Shown here piece after piece: positions 8,441 to 19,300 of a stretch of DNA of 64,000 bases. The DNA lies in NCBI GenBank assembly GCA_002840535.1, contig PHBH01000009.1, forward strand, positions 1 to 64,000, in the 5' to 3' direction. Every line of letters starts with the position of its first letter. Position 1 is the stretch's first letter. Source of the stretch: Deltaproteobacteria bacterium HGW-Deltaproteobacteria-15 (lineage in GTDB: Bacteria > Desulfobacterota > DSM-4660 > Desulfatiglandales > HGW-15). The translations under genes were made by a program, and so were the position numbers. A model generated the notes under the pieces. The model had not been told where the DNA came from and ran no database searches. It was given only the letters and a program-made list of their open reading frames with translations.

Positions 8441-11400
8441 CGTCAGGTCGACCGATCGAGACCGATTGGCAAAGTCTCCCCGAACCCGGCCAGTTGGTAG
8501 AGGTACGGCGCCGTCAGTGGGTTGTGGAGGATCTTCAGGCATCGGCATTTTCCGGAGGAAACGGCCTGCAACACCTGGTCACGCTTGGATCTCTCGACGA
8601 GGACTCACTTGGAGAGAGCATCAAAGTCATTTGGGAGATCGAACCGGGTGCGCGAGTCCTAGAAAGGGCAGGACTTCCGAAGATCACCGGTTACGACTCT
8701 GCCGAAAGGTTGGAGGCTTTTCTGGACGCGGTCCGGTGGGGAGCTGCCACCAACGCGGACAGGTCTTTTCTCCAGTCACCGTTCAGGAGTGGCATCAGCA
8801 TAGAAGACTACCAGCTCGATCCTCTCGTCCGTGCCATCGACATGGCCCGCGTGAACCTGCTGATCGCAGACGACGTGGGTTTGGGAAAGACCATCGAAGC
8901 CGGACTGGTGATTCAGGAACTTCTGATCCGCCACCGCGCCAGATCAGTCATGATCGTCTGCCCTGCCACGCTCCAGGTGAAGTGGCAGACCGAGATGCAG
9001 GAAAAGTTCGGACTGGAATTCCGTATCGTAGACACGGAATATGTCAAGACACTGCACCGTGAACGCGGCATCCATGCAAACCCCTGGACGTCGTTTCCAC
9101 GTTTGATCTCCTCCATGGATTGGATGAAATCCGGAGAGGGCCTTCGACTTATTAAGGATATCCTTCCTCCTCATGTGACCTACCCACGCAAGTTCGACAT
9201 CCTCGTAGTAGACGAAGCCCACAACGTCGCCCCGGCCGCAGCCACCCGGTATGCCTTGGAAAGCCAGCGCACACGATCGATCCGCACGATTTCGCCCCAT
9301 TTCTCCCATCGACTCTTTCTGAGCGCGACCCCTCACAACGGATACCAAGAGTCCTTCACGTCACTGTTGGAGCTCCTCGATGACCAGCGCTTCGCCAGGA
9401 CGGTAATGCCGGACGAGAAACAGCTCCATCGAGTGATGGTCCGGCGCATGAAGACAGACATCGTCGATGCAGATGGCCGGCCTGTCTTCCCCAAACGCAA
9501 ACTCGAATGCCTGGAAGTCGATTACTCCGAAGAGGAGAAAGGTATCCATCGCCTGCTTCGCGATTTCACGGCAATCCGAACGAAGAGCGTGAAAGGAACT
9601 CGATACGAATTCGGGACCGACTTCGTACACATGCTCCTGAAAAAGAGACTCTTCTCCTCGCCGATGGCCTTCGCCTCCACCCTCGCCAAGCACAAGGAAA
9701 CGCTGACGCGCAAGCGCCCAAAATCCCCGGGTTCGACACTGGAGGATCGAATCCTCAGAAAGGCTATCGTCCGTAGCGAAGAGGAATACTCGGACGACAC
9801 GAAGGCAGAAGAGGCCCAGCTCGAGGCGGTGGAAGTGGCAAGCGAATTGGCTATGCAGCTCACTGATGTCGAACGTGTCATGCTCGGAAAGCTCATGGAT
9901 TGGGCCGAAAAGAACAGGAACCGGGTGGACGCCAAAGCCAAAGCCATCCTCCATTGGCTCGACACGCACCTGAAGGAAAAGGGTCGCTGGAACGAAAAGA
10001 GAGTGATCCTCTTCACCGAGTATCGGGCAACCCACCTATGGCTCCAACAGATTCTCGCTGCAAACTGCTATGGTGGCGATCGCTTGATGCTTCTCCATGG
10101 GAGCATGGGGCGGGACGAGCGTGAACAAGTCAAGGCCGCATTCCAGGCTCATCCGGGTGTGTCACCGGTCCGAATCCTGCTGGCGACCGATGCGGCCTCG
10201 GAAGGAATCGACCTTCAGAATCACTGCAACTACCTCATCCATGTCGAAATCCTTTGGAACCCGAATGTCATGGAGCAACGCAACGGAAGGATTGACCGCC
10301 ACGGCCAGAGGGAGAAGGAGGTCCATATCTGGCATCCGGTTAGCAAGGGGTTCGACCCTGGCCAAATTGCCAAACATCGGCGGCTGGGCGAAATCGAAGG
10401 GGACGACGAATACCTCATGAGGGCCGTCCTCAAGGTGGATACGATCCGAGAGGACCTGGGCAGTGTCGGACCCGTCATCGCGAAACAGATAGAAGAGGCG
10501 ATGCTCGGAAGGAGAACCGACATGGACACCGCCTCCGCTGAAGCGAAAGCCTCGAAAGCGCGCCGTTTCGTCGCGGCCGAGCGTAAGCTGCAGGAGCGGA
10601 TTTCACGCCTTCACGAGAGACTCTTGGAGGCGAAGAAGGATTTCCATCTCGCTCCTGAGAACGTGCTCCGCGCCGTCACTGTCGCTCTCGAATTGGCCGA
10701 GAAGTCACCGTTGAAACAAGTTTCCCTTTCGGAAGCACCTCAAGAGAAGGTCTTTCAAGTACCCGTACTGCCAGGCTCTTGGGGCCGAGCCACCAAAGGG
10801 CTCGAACATCCCCACACGGGCGTGAGGCGTCCGATCACTTTCGATCACGATGTCGCAAGGGGACGGGACGATGTGGTTTTGGTCCATCTCAACCACAAGC
10901 TCGTCCAGATGAGTCTAAGGCTCTTACGCGAAGAGATCTGGAAGTTGGACGATGTCAAGTTGCTGCATCGGGTCACCGTCGGGACGTTACCTGACCACGA
11001 TCTCCCCCGACCGGTGGTGGCTATCTGGTCTCGCCTGGTCATCACCGGAGGCGGACACCACAGGATTCATGAAGAGTTGACCCTTTCAGGCGGAGAGCTC
11101 GAACACAATGCCTTCAGGAGGATCACCCAGGTCGGCAAACTCGAAACCTTGGTGGAAGAGGCGGAATCCATAAAACCCAGTGATGCCCTTTTTGCCGTGA
11201 TGAAGGATCTTTTCGGACGCCACGAAGAGGCGATCCGATCGGCGGTAGAGGCACGGTCCCGTGAACGGCTGAGATATCTACAAAACACCCTGACCCGTCA
11301 CAAGGAAGGCGAGATCGAAGATCTGATGTCCGTTCTCAATGATCTGGAGAAGAGTATACTTGAGGAGCTCGCCGACGAAAATTTGCCTAAACAGTTGTCG

Positions 11401-11592
11401 TTGCCTGGCATGAACACGGAAGAAACCAATCAGCTTCGAAGGGATATCGCATCCCTCCAAGCGAGACTCGCCCGAATTCCTGACGAAAAGAAAAGAGAGA
11501 CCGCAGCGATCCAAAGCCGGTATGCAGATCCCACGGCACGGACTTTTCCGGTGGCAGTTGTCTTTCTCGTGCCACGCTCGCAAAACGCGTAA
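8437..11592 (+). CDS. drmD: DISARM SNF2-family helicase DrmD
   Basis: Start ATG 8437 overlaps the methyltransferase stop (ATGA), giving 1051 residues. SNF2-type helicase motifs are visible: Walker A DDVGLGKTIEAG near residue 145, DEAH box VVDEAHN near 257, LSATPHNG near 294, and the C-terminal helicase lobe with FTEYRATHLW near 525, TDAASEGIDLQ near 582 and QRNGRIDRHGQ near 613. A long charged, probably coiled-coil tail follows. Size, motif set and position before an adenine methyltransferase and drmA/B/C identify DrmD, the helicase that marks class 1 DISARM. It probably acts with DrmA/DrmB on incoming DNA. Confidence 0.88.
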   Translation: MTSGRPIETDWQSLPEPGQLVEVRRRQWVVEDLQASAFSGGNGLQHLVTLGSLDEDSLGESIKVIWEIEPGARVLERAGLPKITGYDSAERLEAFLDAVRWGAATNADRSFLQSPFRSGISIEDYQLDPLVRAIDMARVNLLIADDVGLGKTIEAGLVIQELLIRHRARSVMIVCPATLQVKWQTEMQEKFGLEFRIVDTEYVKTLHRERGIHANPWTSFPRLISSMDWMKSGEGLRLIKDILPPHVTYPRKFDILVVDEAHNVAPAAATRYALESQRTRSIRTISPHFSHRLFLSATPHNGYQESFTSLLELLDDQRFARTVMPDEKQLHRVMVRRMKTDIVDADGRPVFPKRKLECLEVDYSEEEKGIHRLLRDFTAIRTKSVKGTRYEFGTDFVHMLLKKRLFSSPMAFASTLAKHKETLTRKRPKSPGSTLEDRILRKAIVRSEEEYSDDTKAEEAQLEAVEVASELAMQLTDVERVMLGKLMDWAEKNRNRVDAKAKAILHWLDTHLKEKGRWNEKRVILFTEYRATHLWLQQILAANCYGGDRLMLLHGSMGRDEREQVKAAFQAHPGVSPVRILLATDAASEGIDLQNHCNYLIHVEILWNPNVMEQRNGRIDRHGQREKEVHIWHPVSKGFDPGQIAKHRRLGEIEGDDEYLMRAVLKVDTIREDLGSVGPVIAKQIEEAMLGRRTDMDTASAEAKASKARRFVAAERKLQERISRLHERLLEAKKDFHLAPENVLRAVTVALELAEKSPLKQVSLSEAPQEKVFQVPVLPGSWGRATKGLEHPHTGVRRPITFDHDVARGRDDVVLVHLNHKLVQMSLRLLREEIWKLDDVKLLHRVTVGTLPDHDLPRPVVAIWSRLVITGGGHHRIHEELTLSGGELEHNAFRRITQVGKLETLVEEAESIKPSDALFAVMKDLFGRHEEAIRSAVEARSRERLRYLQNTLTRHKEGEIEDLMSVLNDLEKSILEELADENLPKQLSLPGMNTEETNQLRRDIASLQARLARIPDEKKRETAAIQSRYADPTARTFPVAVVFLVPRSQNA

Positions 11593-11596
11593 GACA

Positions 11597-12232
11597 ATGA
11601 ATTGGCAAGAATACCAAGAGGCGGTCGCTCTCCTATACGAGCAGATGGAAGGAATCGGCGAAGTTCGACGGAACGTGTTTCTGCCTGATCTTGTTACGGG
11701 GCAGCGCAGGCAAGTCGACGTGATGATCGAATTGAATGAGCGAGGCCACTCACTCAGCATGCTCATCGATGCCAAATTCCATTCTTCTCCTCTCGATGTG
11801 AAAGACATCGAAGAGGTGGCCTCGCTCTCGCGAGCGGTCGGTGCCAATAAAGCCATCATCGTCGCATCGAATGGATTTACATCTCCCGCGGTGGCAAAGG
11901 CCAAGTTCATTCAATGTGATTTGATAACTCTTTCCATGGAAGAAGCGCTTGATATCATCGTACCTGACAAATGGAAGATGTGTCCAAGCTGTAATTCTGA
12001 CTGTATCGTACTGGATCAAGAGGGGGTCGTGCAGTTCAATGACGGGTCGTACTTCTGGTGGTTGGCCGGTCAGTGTCGAGGATGCCGGTGTGGGCGCGTT
12101 CACTGCCAAGATTGTGGAGAAAAGATGTACATAGAAATCAATGAATCGATGGTCTGTGGATGTGGTCACGAGTGGTCAAGCACACCTGAAGGTATAACTA
12201 TCCAGTTTTTTAAGGAAGAACCGCAATGGTGA
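11597..12232 (+). CDS. Mrr-like restriction endonuclease with C-terminal zinc ribbons
   Basis: ATG 11597 lies 4 bp after drmD; the stop overlaps drmMI by 7 nt. The 211-residue protein has a PD-(D/E)XK core of the Mrr_cat type near residues 35-62 (RQVDVMIE ... MLIDAKF) and a following SRAVGANKAIIVASNGFTS strand-helix typical of this fold. The C-terminal third carries CPSC, CRGCRCG, HCQDCG and CGCG pairs, which suggest one or two zinc ribbons for DNA binding. A nuclease embedded between drmD and drmMI and translationally coupled to both is not part of the DISARM core as I know it. Catalysis is inferred from the retained D and D-A-K residues. Confidence 0.78.
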   Translation: MNWQEYQEAVALLYEQMEGIGEVRRNVFLPDLVTGQRRQVDVMIELNERGHSLSMLIDAKFHSSPLDVKDIEEVASLSRAVGANKAIIVASNGFTSPAVAKAKFIQCDLITLSMEEALDIIVPDKWKMCPSCNSDCIVLDQEGVVQFNDGSYFWWLAGQCRGCRCGRVHCQDCGEKMYIEINESMVCGCGHEWSSTPEGITIQFFKEEPQW

Positions 12233-15200
12233 GAGAGTCGTCGCGACATACGGAGTGGCTTTCTTTGGTGGAGGTCTCGGGGCCATTCCTCGCCGTACCC
12301 GTCCTCGAGAAAGCATTTCCCCAGGGCTTGGATGTCGTCCCGACTCCCAAACGTCAGCGGCTCCGTGCCGCTTACGAGGAATGGCGCGATGCCGTGGAGG
12401 AAGACGATACTCTTCTTTCCGACCTCCACCGCGAATGGGTCCGACTCGTTTTCGCCGAAATCCTCGAATACGACCGGTCGACTCTGATAATGGAGGCTGG
12501 AAAGGCATCGGCATACACCGTCTCATCTCCGGAGCGGACAGCGTCGTTCAAGCCTGACTGGCTGATCATCTCACCTTCCGATGGAAAGCCCCGGCTGTTC
12601 GTATCCCTACAACCCCCTGGGACGGACTTCGACAAGGTCCAAAAGGAAGACACCTGGCCCGCGTCGCTCCTGGAAAGAATGACAGCGCTTTGCCGAGTTC
12701 ATGATGTTCGATTGGGGTTGATCACCGATGGGGAAAGATGGATGCTGGTCAACGCACCATCGGGGGCCACATCGAGCGATGCATCCTGGTATGCCCGGCT
12801 TTGGTTTCAGGAGCCTGTCACGCTCAAGGCATTTCAATCCCTCCTCGGGGTGCGACGCTGTTTTGGACCGGTGGACGAGACACTCGAAGCCCTGCTCGAT
12901 GAATCTCTGGAACACCACGAAGAGATCACCGATACCCTGGGCGAACAGGTCCGGAGGGCCGTCGAGGTTCTCGTTCAATGTTTGGACAAAGCGGACGCGG
13001 ATCGTAACCGGGAGTTACTGAGAAACGTTCCGCCAGCCGTGCTCTATGAAGCAGGACTGACGGTCATGATGCGACTCGTGTTCGTGCTTTGCGCGGAAGA
13101 ACGAGAGCTTCTTCTTTTGGGAGATCCCGTTTATGACGAGTGCTATGCCATATCAACTCTGCGGTCGCAACTCGCGGAGGAAGCGGATAAGTACGGCCCT
13201 GAAGTGCTGGATCGCCGCCATGACGCATGGGCGCGTCTCTTGTCGGTCTTTCGGACCGTCCATGGGGGAATCGACCACGAAACCCTCCGTATGCCCGCGT
13301 TGGGAGGCTCTCTTTTCGATCCGGACAGATTCCCTTTTCTGGAAGGACGGCTGAAGGGGACCAGTTGGCGCGATTCTGAAGCGACACCTCTACCCATCGA
13401 CAACCGCACTGTTCTTCTTCTATTGAATTCGCTCCAATTACTCGAACAGCATGGAGGAGCCCTGCTGCTCTCCTATCGCGCGCTTGATGTAGAACAGATC
13501 GGACACGTCTACGAAGGACTTCTCGAACATACCGTTTCTCGTGTACCGTCCGTTACTGTAGGGCTGGTCGGCTCGAAAAAGGCGAAGAATCCGAATCTCC
13601 CGCTTTCAGAGTTGGAATCGGCAGGCAGGGATAGCGAAGACACCCTTGTCACTCTGGTCATGGAGACAATCGAACGCAGTGAACCCGCTGTACGCAACGC
13701 ACTAACGCGGCCTGTCGAAGAAGATATCTTCGGTCGACTGCTTTCGGTGTGTGGAGGCGACACGGTCCTCTCCGAACGTATCCGGCCCTTTGCCAATCTT
13801 CTCCGCACCGATGCCTGGGGGGAACCAATAGTTTATCGCGAGAACGCCTTTATGGTCACCTTGGGAGCCGATCGACGAGAAACTGGCACACACTACACTC
13901 CGAAATCCCTAACCGAAAGTATAGTGGAGAGGACGCTGGAGTCGGTCACCTACTTCGGGCCAGCCGAGGGGAAGCCAAGAGAAGAGTGGAAACTGAAATC
14001 CCCAGCGGAACTGTTGGACCTGAAAGTTTGCGATCCTGCAATGGGATCAGGAGCTTTTCTCGTACAGGCATGCCGGTGGCTCGCCGAAAGGCTGGTTGAA
14101 GCATGGGCTGCGGACGAGAGTGCAGGTAAATTCATCACTGCCGATGGAGAAGTCAGGCAGGTGGCTGGGAAATCCGATCCCATGCCTACTGGCCTGGACG
14201 AACGGCTTCTCGTCGCTAAACGTCTGATTGCCGAACGGTGTTTGTACGGCGTGGACGTAAACCCCCTGGCCGTAGAATTGGCCAAGTTATCCATTTGGCT
14301 GGTCACTATGGCCAAAGGACGCCCGTTCAGCTTTCTTGACCACAACCTGCGCCATGGCGACAGCATTCTAGGGATCTACCGTTTGGACCAACTCACGAAA
14401 CTCTGGCTGAACCCCGACAACGGCCCGCACCAACAGCGGATCTTTGGTCAGAACGTCGCGGCTGCGGTCGCCAACGCCGTCGAGATCAGAAAGAGGCTGC
14501 GAGCCATCCCGATCCGAGACATCCGCGACGTCGAGAGTATAGCGCGGTTGGACTGCGAGGCAAGAAAGAAACTCCAAGCCGTGCAATTCTTGGCCGACTA
14601 CATGATCTGCGAGGTTCTGCAAGCGTACGGGAACGCTCGTGTCATTGCTTCGGCGTTGGACTCCCTGGCGATGCAAGCTGATGCTTTGCTGGACGGCAAA
14701 GGCGATATCGGAGTGGCCATTGCGAGGGAGGTGCGCAAGGCATTGTCGGCCGATTTGGTCGAAGGCAGACCCCCGAGGAAACCGCTTCATTGGCCGCTCG
14801 AGTTTCCAGAAGTCTTTACAAGGAAGAATAGTGGATTCGATGTGGCTGTTGGGAATCCACCGTTCTTAGGGGGAAAACGGATTTCGACAGTTCATGGCAT
14901 CATGTTCGAGCGCTTTCTGAAGATAGCCTTTGACCGCTCGAAAGGGGCCGCCGACCTATGCGCTTACTTCATACGACGAGCCTACTCTCTTTTGAATGAA
15001 TCTGGTAACCTGGGACTTATTACAACAAATAGTGTTACTGAAGGGCCAACTCGTACCGTTGGGCTTGCAGCTGTCGTTGAGGATGGTGGTCACATCTACA
15101 ATGCACAACATGGATTCAAGTGGCCAGGAACCGCAAACGTAATTGCATCTTTTGTTTGCATTTCAAGTGGAGTTGATAGTAGGGCGTTATTATTAAACGA

Positions 15201-16188
15201 CGAAAAGGTCCATTTCATTAGTACTCGACTTGACGAACTTCCTGAACTCACACCCCATCGACTAGTCTCAAATCCGATTTCCTTCTCTGATGGGAAATAC
15301 CTCAGTGGTGACGGATTCAGAATTGATCAACATGAGAGGGATGATTTTTTGATGGAGGATGAAAGAAACGCAAGTATTATCTACCCTTACCTCAACTCTG
15401 AAATATTCAATTCGTCCCCTACTCATCAGCCAATAAGATGGGCGATCGATTTTGGTGTAATGGATTACGATGAAGCATCCTCCTACAAGGGACCGTTCAG
15501 TCGTGTTGAACAACAAGTCAAACCTTATAGAGAATCTTTGAGTGGGCAGATCCACGAGACTCGCTTCTGGCTCTATTGGGATAAAAGAGAGGCTTTCTTT
15601 TCCTCTATAAAGGAAAAAGACGAAGTACTGATATGTCCGCGTGTTGCAAAGTATCTTCTTTTTGATTTTTATCCACCGACATGGGTCTTTTCTGACGCCC
15701 TCAAGATATTCGATGTGCAGTCATATGGAACATTCTCTATCTTGCAATCAACACTGCACCTCATTTGGGCAAGGCAGTTCAGTTCCTCGTTGAAACAGGA
15801 CCTTCGTTATAGCACCAATGATGCTTTCCAGACTTTTCCGTTCCCTATTAACGGTGAAGCATTTGTTGAACTGTGCGAAGTTGGGCAGAAATACTATGAA
15901 ACCAGAAAGAATATAATGGCAAGGAACGTTGAAGGACTAACGGATACATACAACCGCATGCACAATCCAAACGAGAACTCACGACCATTCCAAGAATTTC
16001 GCGAACTCCACGTTTCGATGGATCGGGCCGTTTTGACTGCATACCAATGGGCAGATGTGTCCCTGGAGCACGACTTTTATAAAACAAAACAGGGAATTCG
16101 CTTTGCTATTTCCGAACGTGCCCGAAGAACATTGCTTGGCCGGCTTCTAGTCTTCAATCAGAAACTCCACGACGGGGAACTGCTTTAG
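12226..16188 (+). CDS. drmMI: DISARM N6-adenine methyltransferase DrmMI
   Basis: This is a 1320-residue gamma-class-like adenine methyltransferase. The AdoMet motif VCDPAMGSGAFL is near residue 601 and the catalytic VGNPPFLGG near 873. The N-terminal 550 residues are a helical/nuclease-like region found in large type IIG-like enzymes; the last 400 residues would hold target recognition. DISARM uses this methylation to mark host DNA. The DNA from about 14995 to 16188 is visibly richer in A+T than the preceding part of the gene, as expected if the recognition domain was swapped. It overlaps the upstream nuclease gene by 7 nt. Confidence 0.87.
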   Translation: MVRESSRHTEWLSLVEVSGPFLAVPVLEKAFPQGLDVVPTPKRQRLRAAYEEWRDAVEEDDTLLSDLHREWVRLVFAEILEYDRSTLIMEAGKASAYTVSSPERTASFKPDWLIISPSDGKPRLFVSLQPPGTDFDKVQKEDTWPASLLERMTALCRVHDVRLGLITDGERWMLVNAPSGATSSDASWYARLWFQEPVTLKAFQSLLGVRRCFGPVDETLEALLDESLEHHEEITDTLGEQVRRAVEVLVQCLDKADADRNRELLRNVPPAVLYEAGLTVMMRLVFVLCAEERELLLLGDPVYDECYAISTLRSQLAEEADKYGPEVLDRRHDAWARLLSVFRTVHGGIDHETLRMPALGGSLFDPDRFPFLEGRLKGTSWRDSEATPLPIDNRTVLLLLNSLQLLEQHGGALLLSYRALDVEQIGHVYEGLLEHTVSRVPSVTVGLVGSKKAKNPNLPLSELESAGRDSEDTLVTLVMETIERSEPAVRNALTRPVEEDIFGRLLSVCGGDTVLSERIRPFANLLRTDAWGEPIVYRENAFMVTLGADRRETGTHYTPKSLTESIVERTLESVTYFGPAEGKPREEWKLKSPAELLDLKVCDPAMGSGAFLVQACRWLAERLVEAWAADESAGKFITADGEVRQVAGKSDPMPTGLDERLLVAKRLIAERCLYGVDVNPLAVELAKLSIWLVTMAKGRPFSFLDHNLRHGDSILGIYRLDQLTKLWLNPDNGPHQQRIFGQNVAAAVANAVEIRKRLRAIPIRDIRDVESIARLDCEARKKLQAVQFLADYMICEVLQAYGNARVIASALDSLAMQADALLDGKGDIGVAIAREVRKALSADLVEGRPPRKPLHWPLEFPEVFTRKNSGFDVAVGNPPFLGGKRISTVHGIMFERFLKIAFDRSKGAADLCAYFIRRAYSLLNESGNLGLITTNSVTEGPTRTVGLAAVVEDGGHIYNAQHGFKWPGTANVIASFVCISSGVDSRALLLNDEKVHFISTRLDELPELTPHRLVSNPISFSDGKYLSGDGFRIDQHERDDFLMEDERNASIIYPYLNSEIFNSSPTHQPIRWAIDFGVMDYDEASSYKGPFSRVEQQVKPYRESLSGQIHETRFWLYWDKREAFFSSIKEKDEVLICPRVAKYLLFDFYPPTWVFSDALKIFDVQSYGTFSILQSTLHLIWARQFSSSLKQDLRYSTNDAFQTFPFPINGEAFVELCEVGQKYYETRKNIMARNVEGLTDTYNRMHNPNENSRPFQEFRELHVSMDRAVLTAYQWADVSLEHDFYKTKQGIRFAISERARRTLLGRLLVFNQKLHDGELL

Positions 16189-16307
16189 GTTAGATTACAT
16201 GGAATTGGAGAAGCTTCTACACTGAGCAGTCAAGGGAATAAGGCAACACTTGAAGCCAAATTCGCTCAAAGAAGGAGCCAGGAAAATTGCCAATCGGAGG
16301 ACCTCGC

Positions 16308-19300
16308 GTGGTTGATCAAAAGAACAGCAATAAAGACATCCGTTTCGGGCCATTTCCGGCCTGGCTCGTTCGACTCAGTGCTCATGTCCAGCTCAAAGGA
16401 TTCTTGATCAGGGTGGGCCACACTGCCGCGGAGTCTCTAGGAATTCGGGGAGGCGATGTCCTTCTCATCGTCGCAGAAGGACCCGATACTCCTCAAGTTC
16501 TGTCTTTTGGACGTGTCTATCGCGTGCGATGCGGCCTCTACGAAACCATGCTGCATCTCGACGGACTGCTACCAGTCGAACCTCCCAGGCCTTTGACCGA
16601 TTTCGAAATTCAGGCCCCCACCGCAACGGTCACCCGACTTGAATGGCCCATCTTCGAAGCAGCCGTCGAAGCCGTTTGCGGCTCAGACTTCGCCGCGCTT
16701 CCCGTGCTGGACGGAAGTGACGCCCAACAGCAGGCGTATATCCGGGATTTGCTGCAGTGGGCAGTCGAGGACGATCTACTCGGTCCGGCTGATGGTCCAT
16801 ACGAAGAAATTATAGGAATGAGTGTGCGGGACCGATACCTTGTTGGCAAACTCGCCCCGCCTGACACTCAGGTTCCGGAAGATCAGGTTCAGGAATTACC
16901 TGACGCTGCCACTGACAGTCCTGAGGGCGACGGCAAAGAGACCGACGCTTCCACCAGTCAGTCCTTGGTGCCTTCGTGTTTCGGGTTCACCTTTTGTGTC
17001 GATGGATCAGTGACAGCCGTCGAACTTCAGTCCGGTTGGGGAAGATACGAACGTACTGAGAGCGAGCGAATCGACGAAAAAACCGAAAAGCCCTTTCGGT
17101 GTTGGAAGAGAATCCCTTCGGGCGGGACGACTACAATCTCGCTCGACCGGCGGACCGTCGCTCCTTTTTTAGTCGATGAATCGTGCCCCGAGGTGGTGGT
17201 TCAGGGCACCGTAGGCGAACCGCTTCCGAACGGTGACCGGTTGGTGACCCTCTTCTTGGTGAACAATCAAACCAAGCCGGAACAGAATCAAGATCAGGCG
17301 TGGGTGTTCCAACCCGAACTGATCGTTCGGGACCCCAAAGGAAGGGCGATCTTCCGCAAACGTCCTTTGCTGTCGGATATCGGCTCGGACGAGGAGCGGA
17401 AGTCGCTGGAAATGATTTACAGACGGCGAGTGGAATTCGCCGTCGGACACGGCGTCTCCGTCCATGCAGTCCCATCGGCTGAAGATCCTGAACGGGCCGT
17501 GGAGGTCAGGACCCGAGTCCTACCCCGATACGAGGTGGGGGTAACGGAGACTCCCGGAACGGCGCCGGAAGATCGGCCCGCGATGCGGCAACTCGCCACG
17601 AAAGGGGCTCTGGACATGATGCGGCTGGCCGAAATGGAGCGTGACGAACTCGTCTCCACACTCGATTCGCTGACTGACGATTACGCCTCCTGGATCGCAG
17701 AACAGAGAGCCAAAATCGGAGCGGAGATTCAGGGATTCGACGCTTCGGCTACGATGGCCATGGATCGTTGCGATTCGATTCTCGCGCGGCTTCGGGAGGG
17801 AATCTCCGTGTTGGGAACGGAGGACAACGCCCTAGAAGCGTTCCGTTTCGCCAACAGAGCCATGGCCTTGCAGCGGGTCCACAGCGTATATTCGCTCCGG
17901 GTACGACGCGGGGAGACTATTGATCTGACGAGTGTTGATACCCTCTCGAATCGTTCGTGGAGGCCATTTCAATTGGCGTTTTTTTTGTTGTCCCTGCCCG
18001 CGTTGACGGACCCGATGCACCGTGACCGGACCGAACCGGTCGAGGCTTATGCAGATCTCCTGTGGTTTCCGACCGGCGGTGGAAAGACGGAAGCTTACCT
18101 CGGCGTAGCGGCCTTCACGATGGCGATTCGTATATTGCAGGGAAGCCTAGGGGGTTTGGATGGGAGTCGAGGACTCGCCGTGATCATGCGGTACACATTG
18201 CGCTTGCTCACGATCCAACAATTCCAGCGTGCCACGACCCTGATGTGCGCCATGGAGGTACTGAGGCGCGGGGACACGGCCAAATGGGGCACGACCCCTT
18301 TCACGATCGGTCTTTGGGTAGGCCAACGCGTGACACCGAACACCACGGAAGAAAGTCACGAAGCGATAGAGCGGGAAAGGGACGGGAAGTATGGAACCGG
18401 TTCCTCTCCGGCTCAACTGACCTTCTGTCCATGGTGCGGTTCCGAGATTGTGCCCGGGCGCGACATTCGAGTCGAACGCGACATCGGAAGGACTTTCATT
18501 TACTGTGGAGACAAGTACAGTCAATGCGAGTTCGGCAAGGCCAAGTCGCCCAATTTGGGACTGCCCACTCTGGTGGTGGACGACGAAATCTATCGAAATC
18601 CGCCCTCTATGTTGATCGCGACGGTCGACAAGTTCGCGATGATGGCTTGGCGCGGGCAGGTACGAACGTTGTTCGGCAGGGCGACCAGGGAATGTCCTCG
18701 TCATGGTCTCGTCTGGCCTGGGGCCGACTGCACTGGCAATCACAAGAAGAAGAGGTCGCTACCGGCTACGACGGTGCGTGCAATCGCACAAATCCGACCG
18801 CCCGACCTCATCATCCAGGACGAGTTCCACCTCATAAGCGGTCCTTTAGGGACAATGGTCGGACTCTACGAGACCGCCGTGGACGATCTCTGCTCCTGGG
18901 TTTTGGAAGGGAAAACTGTGAAGCCGAAGGTCGTCGCTTCGACCGCTACGGTTCGAAAGGCCGACGAGCAAGTCAACAATGTCTTCCTGAGACGAGTGGC
19001 GGTCTTTCCTCCGCACGGAGTAGACGTGGAGGACAATTTCTTTTCAGTCCAGAGATCGATCGTGGACAGACCCGGGCGTCGCTACATGGGGATCTGCTCC
19101 CCGGGAAGCTCGCGTCCCGCCATTCTCATCAGGGTATACGTCGCATTGCTAACTGCCGCTCAGGCACTGTTCGAAAGATTCGGCCAAGTCGCGGATCCCT
19201 ACATGACACTCGTAGGATATTTCAATTCGCTTCGTGAGCTGGGAGGAATGCGTCGGCTGGCGGAAGACGATGTCCAAACACGGTCCTACCGAGTTCTGAT

